Shown one piece after another: positions 1-9,100 of a stretch of DNA of 21,491 nucleotides. The notes under the pieces are model-generated. The model ran no database searches. It was not told the DNA's origin and saw only the letters and a program-made list of their open reading frames with translations. The position numbers were made by a program, and so were the translations under genes. Origin of the DNA: a virus; IMG/VR virus record IMGVR_UViG_3300032278_000137, positions 1 to 21,491 of that record; one strand, written 5' to 3'. How positions within the stretch are numbered: position 1 is the first letter of the stretch; every line of letters starts with the position of its first letter.

Positions 1-93
1 AATAGGGCCAGCGGCGTTAAACAAAGGCCAAGGAAATTCCAGAATAGAACGCAGTTGTCTGCTAAAAGTAAACGAAGAAAAATTCGGAATTAA
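1..93 (+). CDS. C-terminal end of a basic protein, 5'-truncated by window edge
   Basis: Frame 1 is open from the first base to a TAA at 91-93 and gives 30 residues, very rich in Lys, Arg, Asn and Gln (it ends KSKRRKIRN). The start lies outside the window, so total length and family cannot be judged. It is read in the same direction as, and about 20 bp before, the next small basic gene, so it is probably the end of an upstream structural-operon gene. Only the open frame and the basic composition support it. Confidence 0.45.
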   Translation, partial: NRASGVKQRPRKFQNRTQLSAKSKRRKIRN

Positions 94-112
94 TATTAAA
101 AAAAGAGATGAC

Positions 113-223
113 ATGCCAAAGGTAGGGAAAAAACATTATTCATACACCCCCAAAGGAATGGCTAAGGCTAAGAAAGCTGCCAAGAAAAAGGGGTTAAAAG
201 TTAAATATAGTAAACGTAAATAA
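113..223 (+). CDS. 36-residue very basic small phage protein
   Basis: ATG at 113 opens a 36-codon frame ending at TAA 221-223. The product begins MPKVGKKHYSYTPKGMAKAK and is about 40% Lys plus Arg, with a KKAAKKKG core. Tiny proteins starting MPKVGKK with a YT-x-KG segment recur, as I recall, in marine phage structural operons, but no function is established. The composition suggests binding to nucleic acid or to acidic virion surfaces; that is inference. The stop is followed by a 4-nt gap and the next ATG, as expected for an operon. A purine-rich AAAAAAAGAGATGAC precedes the ATG as a weak ribosome site. Confidence 0.6.
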   Translation: MPKVGKKHYSYTPKGMAKAKKAAKKKGLKVKYSKRK

Positions 224-227
224 TATT

Positions 228-494
228 ATGGCTAAGCAAAGTAAGGAAGAATATAAGGTTGCTCGAAGAAAATCATATGTATCGAATCGGAGGGCTTTAG
301 ATCCAAAATTAGATCGCCAGCTAAAAGATATAGAGGATCAACATAAACGGAGAGTAATTAAAAATAGAAAGAAATGGATCAATTGGACGTTGCCGAAATT
401 ACAGGATGCCGAATCAGACGCATTTATTGAAGCCGAAAGAAAGAGAAGGACGGCGAAAGCACTCGCCAAGTCTAATGCAAGGCGTAAGAAATAA
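228..494 (+). CDS. 88-residue basic helical protein, unknown function
   Basis: The protein is highly charged: Lys/Arg-rich throughout with scattered Asp/Glu, likely all helical (the YKVARRKSYVSNRRAL segment, then a KDIEDQHKRRVIKNRKKW segment at about 33-50) and a C-terminal basic tail ending SNARRKK. There is no signal peptide or membrane segment. Its TAA shares its last base with the ATG of the next gene (TAATG at 492-496), which implies translational coupling to the 719-residue structural protein. I do not recognise the family. By position it may be a minor virion or DNA-associated protein; nothing in the sequence proves this. Confidence 0.7.
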   Translation: MAKQSKEEYKVARRKSYVSNRRALDPKLDRQLKDIEDQHKRRVIKNRKKWINWTLPKLQDAESDAFIEAERKRRTAKALAKSNARRKK

Positions 495-2653
495 TGGCTC
501 GATACGACAGATACGGAGCATTGGATGACCAAATCGTTGAGGATTTGGACATAGGCTTTGCTGGCTATAATAACAGGCTAAGACCGGACCAACTCCCGCA
601 AGGTGTATTGGCTGAAAGTCTGAATGGTCGCATGGGGATTGGGGGCGAATGGCAGGTGAGAAAAGGTATTGATCTTATTGCTGCTCCTTTTGCAGTAGGA
701 AATTTTACGATTCCGTTTTATGTATATGCTAATATTACTATAACTACGGGGAACATAGCACGAGCTGACACAACCCTGACATTTACAGCTTCCTCTCACG
801 GTCTAACTAATTCCACTTTGGTTAGTCTTGCTGGTTTAGGAACGGCTGGCGTAGACCCTAATGGCAACCACATTGTTACGGTTACGGACGCAAATACATT
901 TACTATAACGATTGCTGGCTTGACCGGAAAACCAACTGGAACTGCAACTGTTGGCGCGCCGAAATTAGATGAAGATGCTAATGTTCAGATTTACGGATCT
1001 ACACCCTGGTCAGATCCAAGTGCGTCTTCTGAGTTTTATATTATATGTGCAGGAAATTCAAAAGTAATAGCAGTAAAAATTTCTGATGGTTCTACCTCAG
1101 ATATTATCTATCCAACCGGAACAACAATTACATCTTCGGTTGATATGATTCAAGCATTTCATAAAGTGTTTATTTTTATAGATGGAGCTGTTGCTCTTGA
1201 ATGGAATGGCAGTTTTGCTGGAACCCCAGCCTTTACCTTGGTTGGTAATGGAGACTACACTCAGCCAGCTAAACTCGATGCTACCGGATTTGTTATAGCA
1301 AGTGGTGTAGCGACCGTCACAGTGAGTAATACTCTAGCTATTGGTGATACTGTTGTGCTAACAACTGTAGGTGGATCAACACTTACAAAAGGGTCTGAAC
1401 ATACCGTAGCTACCAGGAGTAGTAGTGCTTTTACGTTCTTCGTAGATAATGCCGATGTAAGTGACCAGACCGACACTGAATGGACCCAGAAAGTGAGTGC
1501 CGGTATCGGGTTTATACATATGCCAGCTCCGCCATTTGGAATTATTCATCAAACCCGTCTTGTCCTTCCGTTTGATTATACTACTAGTGGAAGTAGTGGG
1601 AGTGCCACTATTACAAACAGAGGAATCAGAGATGAAGTGATATTTTCAGACATTCTAGATACAGACACCTACGATCAAATATATGGACAATTTCGCCTTA
1701 ACGCCGGCACGTCAGATTTTATTGTAGGATTTCTTTCTTTTGCGGAAGACAAGTTGGTTGTTTTTAATCGCAACTCTATTCATCTTATATCTGGGACATC
1801 AGATCCTACCACCGCAACATCTCAGCTTATTACAGGAGAAGTAGGATGCGTTGCCAGGAAAACCATTACTAAAATCGGAGACAATATAATGTTTTTATCC
1901 GATAATGGTTTATACTCTTTAAGCTTTCAGGATTTATATAATTTGAGGGGCGATGATCTACCTGTATCAACTAATATTGAAAATACAATTAATCGTATAA
2001 ATAAAGCCTATGCATCTAATGCTCTCGGTGTTTATTTTGAAAACAAATATTATTTAGCCGTTCCATTGGATGATGCTACTGTAAATAGTTCTATTATTGT
2101 TTATAATTTCTTAAACCAGAAATGGGAGTCAGTTGATTCAGTGAATGATTCTAACTGGGAAGCACATAATTTAATTATAGCTGGAAATGATGATGACAGG
2201 GGAGTATATGTTGTTAATCAGCAAGGCGGAGTGCATCAACTCGATTCAAGAAATGATGATGTCGATGTTGTAATAACTCAGATTGGTTCCGCCCAGAGAA
2301 GTATTACTATTCTCGGAACTGCAATAACCAGGATGTTTACCGCAGGAAGTGTTGACCGGAAAAAGTGGAACAATTGGGACTTACATGTTCAGTCCTCTGA
2401 TTTTAATGAATCGGATAGCACCTTAACGGCAATTACAGAAAATATTGATGATACTATAAGCATTGGAACAATTGATGAGTATAATAGTGGGTTACTGCCT
2501 GTAGGTGAGGACGTTTCGTTACGTGGACGATTTGGCAATAGACGGGCCTATGGGTTACAATTTAAATTAGAGACTATACAGGGAAGACCAAAATTTAGAG
2601 CCGTAAAGATTGCGGGAGTGCAAAGTTTCCGGCAATTAGAAAAGGCAATATGA
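494..2653 (+). CDS. 719-residue tail/stabilisation-type structural protein with two FCCH-like inserts
   Basis: The N-terminal RPDQLPQGVLAESLNGRM segment (about residues 30-47) followed by VRKGID is typical of phage proteins related to P22 gp10-like packaged-DNA stabilisation or podoviral tail-tube proteins. The C-terminal two thirds carry beta-propeller-like strands, for example GDNIMFLSDNGLYSLSF near residues 455-475. Two Thr/Val/Gly-rich beta inserts, at about 82-155 and 262-335, have the pattern SHGL-x(n)-V-x-L-x-G ... HTV-x-TRSSSAFTF. This resembles the E1_FCCH/Ig-like modules used as add-ons in phage tail proteins. The exact family is inferred, not proven. It is coupled upstream by TAATG and is followed after 1 nt by the tail-fibre gene, which fits a tail or neck location. 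Confidence 0.72.
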   Translation: MARYDRYGALDDQIVEDLDIGFAGYNNRLRPDQLPQGVLAESLNGRMGIGGEWQVRKGIDLIAAPFAVGNFTIPFYVYANITITTGNIARADTTLTFTASSHGLTNSTLVSLAGLGTAGVDPNGNHIVTVTDANTFTITIAGLTGKPTGTATVGAPKLDEDANVQIYGSTPWSDPSASSEFYIICAGNSKVIAVKISDGSTSDIIYPTGTTITSSVDMIQAFHKVFIFIDGAVALEWNGSFAGTPAFTLVGNGDYTQPAKLDATGFVIASGVATVTVSNTLAIGDTVVLTTVGGSTLTKGSEHTVATRSSSAFTFFVDNADVSDQTDTEWTQKVSAGIGFIHMPAPPFGIIHQTRLVLPFDYTTSGSSGSATITNRGIRDEVIFSDILDTDTYDQIYGQFRLNAGTSDFIVGFLSFAEDKLVVFNRNSIHLISGTSDPTTATSQLITGEVGCVARKTITKIGDNIMFLSDNGLYSLSFQDLYNLRGDDLPVSTNIENTINRINKAYASNALGVYFENKYYLAVPLDDATVNSSIIVYNFLNQKWESVDSVNDSNWEAHNLIIAGNDDDRGVYVVNQQGGVHQLDSRNDDVDVVITQIGSAQRSITILGTAITRMFTAGSVDRKKWNNWDLHVQSSDFNESDSTLTAITENIDDTISIGTIDEYNSGLLPVGEDVSLRGRFGNRRAYGLQFKLETIQGRPKFRAVKIAGVQSFRQLEKAI

Positions 2654-2654
2654 T

Positions 2655-5645
2655 ATGGCAATACTAGCAACAGGAAATACATTCGCTGACGGCGACCAGG
2701 TTACATCAACCAAACTGAATAACATTGCTAATGCAGCAACCTTTGCGGATGACGCAGTGGATGACAGCACAACCGCATTGAGCGGAGGAAAGATTATAAT
2801 CAAAGACGGAGGTGTCACTCCGGCCAAGCTTTCAACTAATCATCCTAATTGGGATTCAACTGGCCTTGGCGTAGGAACCGATTCACCTAGTTCCAAGCTG
2901 GACGTAGAGACAAGCAGCAGTAGTGCAGATGGCGTAGATATTAATAATACATCTACCGGAGATCCCGTTATAGAATTTCAGTTAGCCGGCACCTCTAAGT
3001 TCGTAATGGGCGTGGACAACAGTGATAGCGACAAATTCAAAATTGGCACCACTGCCGTCGAAACTTCTACGTGCCTGACAATAGATAGCACCGGACCACA
3101 GCTTACAATTGGCAATGGTGCAGCAGCAGACACCGCCATTATATTCGATGGTAATGCCCAGGACTTTTACATAGCCCTAGACGACAGTGCTGACGATTTA
3201 TTAATTGGTCTTGGTTCTACAATTGGAACTACACCAGCAATTTCGATAGATGAGAATTTAAAATCTACATTTGGTGGAGATGTTATTATTGGTGGAACCA
3301 CTCCAACACTAACTATTGGTGACGCAGGAGCCGAAGATACAGCCATCGTCTTTGATGGAAATGCAAAAGACTTTTATATAGCCCTAGATGACTCAGCAGA
3401 CAAGCTGGTTATCGGAGAAGGCTCAACCGTTGGAACCAATAGCATCTTAACCATTACAGACGATTCTGTCACCATTGGTGACGCTTCTGCGGTTGATACC
3501 AAGATTGTTTTCGACGGAAACGCACAAGATTTTTATCTTGGTTTAGATGATAGTGCAGATGATTTAATTATTGGTGTAGGTTCTGCGGTGGGAACCACTC
3601 CTGCCATCTCAATTACAGACGGCAGAGCCGTCACGCTTAATACCAGTTTAACACTTGCAAGTGGTTCTACTGTTACAGCGGTGCTGGACCAGGACAACAT
3701 GTCTTCAGACAGTGCAACCTCACTAGCAACCCAACAAAGCATTAAAGCGTATGTTGATGCACAGGTGGACACGGCGGATACCCTTTCTGAAGTTTTAGCA
3801 ATTGGGAATACGTCTGGCGGAACTGACATAGAGTTGTCCACGACTGATAAGACTCAGTTTCGTGACTCAGCCATCTATATTAATTCCAGCACTGATGGGC
3901 AGTTGGATATTGTTGCTGATACCGAGATTCAAATTGCAGCTACAACCATTGATATTAATGGAGCTGTTGCTCTTAACGGTGCTATTACGGGTGCTACCGA
4001 TATCACACTGAGTGGAGAACTCGACGCTGCCACTCTGGATATTTCAGGGAATGCCGACATCGACGGCACTACCAATCTCGATGCTGTAGACATTGATGGG
4101 GCTGTTCAAATTGATGCCACTTTTACGTCCGGTGTTGATGGTCAGGGTTATGACACTAAATTCTTTGGTGATACATCCTCTGCTTTTATGCTTTGGGATA
4201 CATCTGCTGATGATTTAATTTTAAGTGGAGGTGCTGGGTTAGTTGTTCCAGATGGACAACTTGTTCTTGGTTCAACTGCTGTTAGTTCAACAGCAGCAGA
4301 ACTCAATCTACTGGATGGTTCTTCTGCTAACACTGTAGTTAATTCAAAAGCTGTAATTTACGGATCAAGCGGAGAAGTAGCTGGAACCTTGTCCACTGCT
4401 GCACAAACCAGCGTAACCAGTTTAGGGACACTTACAGCCCTCACAGTAGATAATCTTGGTGTAAATGGTAATACTATTACAGCAAACTCTGGTGCTTTAA
4501 ATCTTACACCTGCAAGTGGTTCTGCTATCGTTTTAGATGGAACAATCAATGTAGACGCAGGAGTCGTTACGGGTGCAACAAGCATTACATCCACAGCCTT
4601 TGTAGGAGATATCACCGGAGACGTAACAGGTAATGTTTCAGGAACAGCAGCCACAGTAACTACTGCTGCACAGTCTAATATTACCAGTCTTGGAACACTC
4701 ACCACTTTGACAGTTGATAATGTTATTATTAATGGAACAACCATTGGCCATACTGATGACACAGACTTAATCACCGTTGCCGATGGTGCCTTAACTGTTG
4801 CGGGAACTATTGGCAGCGGGGCAATTACGTCTACTGGAATCGTCACTGCGGTTGGAACCTCCGTATTTACCAATCTAGATATTTCAGGTGATGTTGATAT
4901 TGACGGGACAACCAACTTGGATGTCGTGGATATTGATGGTGCGGTGGACATGGCATCAACTTTAGATGTTACTGGTGATATAACATTTGCTAATGACCTA
5001 GAAATAAATGTAGCTGGTTCTTCCAATGGCAGTAAGGCTATTGTAATAAATAGTAGTGGAACTAACTTTGAGTCAGATGATGGTATGATCCGAGGTGTTC
5101 ACGCCTCAACTGGAAGTGGTGCGTTGACGGGTGGTTACTGGGTCAAGTTTTCGGCTAACGGGTCTGATAAATTTACAATTAAGGGAAATGGCGACACGGT
5201 AATCGATGGAGCATTATCAAAAGGTAGTGGATCATTTAATATCGAACATCCATTAGAATCTAAGAAGGAAACCCACCGATTGGTTCATTCATTTATTGAG
5301 GGACCACAGGCTGATTTAATTTATAGAGGGAAAGTGAATTTGATTGGCGGGGATGCGACAGTGAATATAGATATTGAAAGCGGAATGACGGATGGAACTT
5401 TTGTTGTTCTTTGCCGAGACGTTCAAAGCTTCACCACCAATGAATCAGGTTGGACTGCTGTCCGATCCAGTGTAGCGGGTAACATTCTGACGATTGAGGC
5501 TCAAGACCCTACATCAACTGATTCAATTAGCTGGATGGTAGTTGGCGAGCGACAGGACGATCACATGATTGACACTGGCTGGACCGATGAAACAGGTAAA
5601 GTAATTGTAGAGCCATTAATCGAGGAAGAAGAAGATGATGAGTAA
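2655..5645 (+). CDS. 996-residue repeat-built tail fibre protein
   Basis: The product is Asp/Ser/Thr/Gly-rich and almost free of Cys and aromatic residues, as expected of an elongated beta-structured trimeric fibre. The N-terminus has the pattern GDQVTSTKLNNIANAATF, then DGGVTPAKLS (residues about 54-63), common at the virion-attachment end of phage fibres. Three related units follow (residues 150-326) with the core FDGNAQDFYIALDDSAD. Further on are paired AAQxxITSLGTLTxLTVDN and DIDGTTNLDxVDIDGAV modules. The last 120 residues form a distinct domain starting LVHSFIEGPQADLIYRG (876-892) and ending in an acidic EEEEDDE tail. No S74 chaperone domain is visible. Start: ATG 1 nt after the upstream stop. 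The end overlaps the cupin gene by 11 nt. Confidence 0.8.
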   Translation: MAILATGNTFADGDQVTSTKLNNIANAATFADDAVDDSTTALSGGKIIIKDGGVTPAKLSTNHPNWDSTGLGVGTDSPSSKLDVETSSSSADGVDINNTSTGDPVIEFQLAGTSKFVMGVDNSDSDKFKIGTTAVETSTCLTIDSTGPQLTIGNGAAADTAIIFDGNAQDFYIALDDSADDLLIGLGSTIGTTPAISIDENLKSTFGGDVIIGGTTPTLTIGDAGAEDTAIVFDGNAKDFYIALDDSADKLVIGEGSTVGTNSILTITDDSVTIGDASAVDTKIVFDGNAQDFYLGLDDSADDLIIGVGSAVGTTPAISITDGRAVTLNTSLTLASGSTVTAVLDQDNMSSDSATSLATQQSIKAYVDAQVDTADTLSEVLAIGNTSGGTDIELSTTDKTQFRDSAIYINSSTDGQLDIVADTEIQIAATTIDINGAVALNGAITGATDITLSGELDAATLDISGNADIDGTTNLDAVDIDGAVQIDATFTSGVDGQGYDTKFFGDTSSAFMLWDTSADDLILSGGAGLVVPDGQLVLGSTAVSSTAAELNLLDGSSANTVVNSKAVIYGSSGEVAGTLSTAAQTSVTSLGTLTALTVDNLGVNGNTITANSGALNLTPASGSAIVLDGTINVDAGVVTGATSITSTAFVGDITGDVTGNVSGTAATVTTAAQSNITSLGTLTTLTVDNVIINGTTIGHTDDTDLITVADGALTVAGTIGSGAITSTGIVTAVGTSVFTNLDISGDVDIDGTTNLDVVDIDGAVDMASTLDVTGDITFANDLEINVAGSSNGSKAIVINSSGTNFESDDGMIRGVHASTGSGALTGGYWVKFSANGSDKFTIKGNGDTVIDGALSKGSGSFNIEHPLESKKETHRLVHSFIEGPQADLIYRGKVNLIGGDATVNIDIESGMTDGTFVVLCRDVQSFTTNESGWTAVRSSVAGNILTIEAQDPTSTDSISWMVVGERQDDHMIDTGWTDETGKVIVEPLIEEEEDDE
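3102..3635 (+). repeat. Three tandem protein-level repeats in the tail fibre
   Basis: Units begin at 3102, 3309 and 3468 (fibre residues 150, 219 and 272). Each has TIG-D/N-x(4)-DT-x-I-x-FDGNA-x-DFY followed by LDDSADxLxIGxGS and a closing GT-x(2)-AISI segment. The first copy carries an extra strand pair (VIIGGTTPT) and the other two are about 53-55 residues. DNA identity has drifted while the protein pattern is kept, so the repeats are old or under selection. Confidence 0.8.
4038..4946 (+). repeat. Interleaved fibre modules, two pairs of degenerate direct repeats
   Basis: Two kinds of module appear twice each. A 23-residue unit DISG-x-x-DIDGTTNLDxVDIDGA lies at 4038-4106 and 4878-4946. A 29-residue unit TAAQxxxTSLGTLTxLTVDN lies at 4392-4478 and 4659-4745; both copies are exactly 87 nt. 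The order A-B-B-A suggests mosaic duplication of fibre modules. Confidence 0.7.
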
Positions 5646-6192
5646 TATTACCGAAATGATTCCAGAGTCAGTTGACCATATTGAGATTTTGGAGAGGCTA
5701 ACCCCACTCCAGGATCAGCCACATATTCTGCCGGTGGGTGATAATGAAACTCATACTGATATATTAGAACGTCAGATGCTTGAAAATGTATTAAGGGGTG
5801 AACCTGATACATTTCTAGGCGATGAATATCCCGATTGTGTTAAGCATTTTTTTGCGCCTGGGATTTATCTAAGAGAACTACATATGGCTAAAGGGATGGT
5901 TGTTGTCGGACATAGGCATAAAACGGAAACGGTAAATATTCTTCTAAAGGGGAAAATAGCCCTTATTGAAAACGGAGAACTTATCTATAAAGAGGCTCCA
6001 TTCACCTATGTTTCTCCGGCAAAACACAGAAAAGCGGCTTATATAATAGAAGATGTTATATGGCAGAATATTCATCCTTCTGATGAAACTGACCTCAAAA
6101 AATTAGAAGATATTTTCATAGAAAAAAGTCCTGCATTAATAGAATTTGAAAAACATATATTAGAGTTTAACGAAGAAAGGAAATTAGCATGA
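5635..6192 (+). CDS. Cupin-fold protein, 185 residues, coupled to the tail-fibre gene
   Basis: The core KGMVVVGHRHKTETVNILLKG (residues 86-106) fits cupin motif 1, with H93, H95 and E98 as likely metal ligands. VSPAKHRKAAY (126-136) supplies the second-motif His, H131. The fold is a small beta barrel that usually binds a divalent metal; the substrate or partner here is unknown. The first ATG at 5635 overlaps the fibre gene by 11 nt, and a second in-frame ATG at 5638 is equally possible. The purine-rich GAGGAAGAAGAAG just before both can serve as ribosome site. Its own end overlaps the next gene by 4 nt (ATGA). Placed between fibre and internal-protein genes, it could be a virion component, fibre accessory factor or host-modifying enzyme. 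Confidence 0.72.
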   Translation: MMSNITEMIPESVDHIEILERLTPLQDQPHILPVGDNETHTDILERQMLENVLRGEPDTFLGDEYPDCVKHFFAPGIYLRELHMAKGMVVVGHRHKTETVNILLKGKIALIENGELIYKEAPFTYVSPAKHRKAAYIIEDVIWQNIHPSDETDLKKLEDIFIEKSPALIEFEKHILEFNEERKLA

Positions 6193-9100
6193 GTTGGTGG
6201 AATGTTGCAAAAGTAGCTGCTACCGCTGTCGGGTCCTATGCGGGATCGAAGGGAAGTGGTGGAAGTGGTGGAAGCGGCGGAACCGGTGAAATGGAATCTA
6301 TTGATATTGGGGAGGTTCTAAAAGGAACTGCCAAAGGATTCGAAGGAGCAGTGCCGTCTATAATTTCAGCCGAAGAAGCAATGCGTCCAGCTATGCAGGA
6401 TTTGGCTTTGTCTGATGCCAGAAGGGCTTTAATGGGTGGTGATGCTGCTCTAAGGACAGAAAGAGACACAGCGGAGGCTGCTGTAAACGCATTAGAAGCT
6501 GGTTTATCTAAAGCTACATCAGAAATTCGAACTAAGATATCCGAGATTGAATCAACGTCCTTTAATGTTGAAACCCAAAGGGAGGAATGGGAAAAAACCA
6601 GAATCAATCTTCAGGATGAGTTAGTTAAAACAACCGATCTTCAATCAGCGTTCGATACCGCTTCGGCTACAGTCGACACTGACAGGGAAACATTTAAGAA
6701 ATTTAGACAACAACATTCAGCTTTAATTAATTCACTCACAGGGAAACTTAAAACCTCGTTTCTTTCGGGTAAGCAACCTACAGGTGAACTCGAAGATAAG
6801 TATAACATTGCAAAAGCCGCTCAGTCGAGGATTACAAAATATGAACGAGATTATGGCTGGCTCGAACTACAGGCAGAAGAGGCTGGGGCCAAAGATGCAA
6901 CGTCCTATCTTGCTTCAATTGAAGAGGCATACAATCGGGATATCGGTATTCTCACTGAGGAGATAGCAGCTCGGCCTGAAGACATTGATACATATGAACC
7001 TTATATTAGGGCTGAAACAGCTTTTAATGAAAAGAGGGAAGCGGATTTAGGAGTCCTTGCCAATCAAATCGAGAATTTGAAAAAAACTGGGCAATTCTCT
7101 GATGAGAATTATGAAGTATTAAAAGGAGAATTTGAGGATGCCGCCGCTGCTGTTCTTGAAGGTAGTCCAGGGATACTCGACTTGGCTGAATATTCTATTA
7201 ACAGACAAGCGGGTGTTGGCGAACGCCTGAAAGAAGCTGCTGCTAAAAATGAATTTCGGATTATGCAGGAATTGGCTCCTGAACTGGTTGCCATGTATCG
7301 GAAGACTAATGAACCCGCCGTAAAATTAGCTGATATAGTGTCTAAACAGGCGCAGCTGATGATAGATAATCCGGATACTCCTTATACCGATCAGCAAGAA
7401 GCTTTAACTAAACTAAGAGGAACTCTTGGTTTACCACCAGATGAAGATTCATTAGAAGCCAAAGTGGCAGCGGAAGTATCTGGGTTTATAGATAAAGAGT
7501 CTCTTGGTTCTCCTCAACTTCAAAAAGATTTAGCTGCAAAAGTTGGATCTTTGATGGGGGGACCAGCAGCAGGTGAAGCAGAAAAAGCACTTTACGGAGC
7601 AGCCTTCGATGAACCAGGAGTAAGGAAAGGTCCATCCGCCGAGGCACAAGCATTATCTGCATTTGGACAAGAACAATTGGCTCCTGGGTTAGCAGCCCGT
7701 GGACCATCGCCTGCTGAAACAGCCTTAGGTGTTACAGCAGAAGGCCGTTTAGCTGCTCAACAAAGAGCAGCTGGAGCGGGAGAAGAAGCCATTGCTCAAA
7801 GGGGATTAGAGATGCTAGGCCAGGCTCAAGCTGGTCCATCTGCTGTTCAGCAAGCTATGGCGGGAGCAGCAACAACTGGCCTTGCAGCCCCTGTTCGGGA
7901 AGCTTCCGAAACTGAACAAGCTTTAAGACAAGCTGCTCAACAAGGATTAGTTGCTGAACAAAGACCTGCTGGAGTTAGAGAGCAAGCTCTCACACAAGCA
8001 GGGTTGGGTATGCTTGGAGGTCAAGCACCTGTCGTGTCTCCAGTGCAGCAGGCAATGGCTCAAGCTGCTATAAGGGATATGGGTGCAGGAGTTAGAGGAG
8101 CCTCTGATGTTGAACAAGCTTTAGGGATTTCTGCTTTAGGTGGCTTAGGCGCGCAACAACGCGCTGCCTCTCCCGAAGAAGCTGCAATGCAGGCACGAAT
8201 TGGAGAACTCATCGCTGGTGCCGGAAAACTTTCACCACTTGAACAAAGACAAATTGAACAACAAATATTTGCATTACAGCAACGTCAGGGCAGGGCCAGA
8301 GACACTGGTGCTGCTGCCGCCGTTGCTGGTCGTATGGCAGAGGCTCGTCGGGCTGATTTAGGACAGGATTTGACACTCGCTTCCGCCCTTCTTGGTCAAC
8401 AGGATGTATTACAACAAGTTAGAGTTCAGGAGGAACTACAGCGTCTTGGATTGGGTCAGCAAGCTGCCACTCAAGCAGTTGGATTAGAGGCCACAAGGCA
8501 GGATGAAAGACTCCGTCAGCAAGCGGTGGGACAACAGGCAGGTGTATCTGCTGAACAAATTGCTCTGGCTCAAGCTCAACAGGGAATAGTTGAAAGGGAA
8601 ACAGGTGCAGGTTTCTTGGGAGAAGCTGAAAGACTTGAACAAGCTAGAGTACAAGAACAACTACAGAGACAGGCAACAGGTCAACAAGGAGCCTTTAGTA
8701 CGGCTCAATTAGAAGCTGCCAGGGAAGCAGAACTTTTAGAAAAACAAGCACAAGGAATTCAGGCTGGAGCTACAGCTGAACAGATAGAGCTTGCAAGACA
8801 GCAACAAGAAATTGCTCAAACGCAAGCTGGTGCTGGATTGGTTAGTGGTGCTGATGCTTTACAACAAGCTCGAATTAATGAGTTATTGGCACAGCAACAA
8901 ACAGGAGCCGGAATGACTGCAACTGCCAGTCAGATAGAGGCCCAGAGACAGGCTGAATTACAGGCTCAACGAGGTGCAGGAATGCAAGCAGTGACGCAAG
9001 CGGGAGGACTTACTTTGCAACAAACCCAACAGGAATTGTCTGCATTAGAGGCTGCTGCTCAACAGGAAAGAATGCGGGAATCGCAACGCTTACAAGGTTA

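Noticed and set aside
4358-5026. 222-codon open frame on the - strand inside the tail-fibre gene
   Set aside because: It is antisense to a strongly supported fibre gene. Its Val/Pro/Ser-rich product is what the reverse complement of Thr/Asp/Gly repeats gives, and it has no ribosome site or motif.
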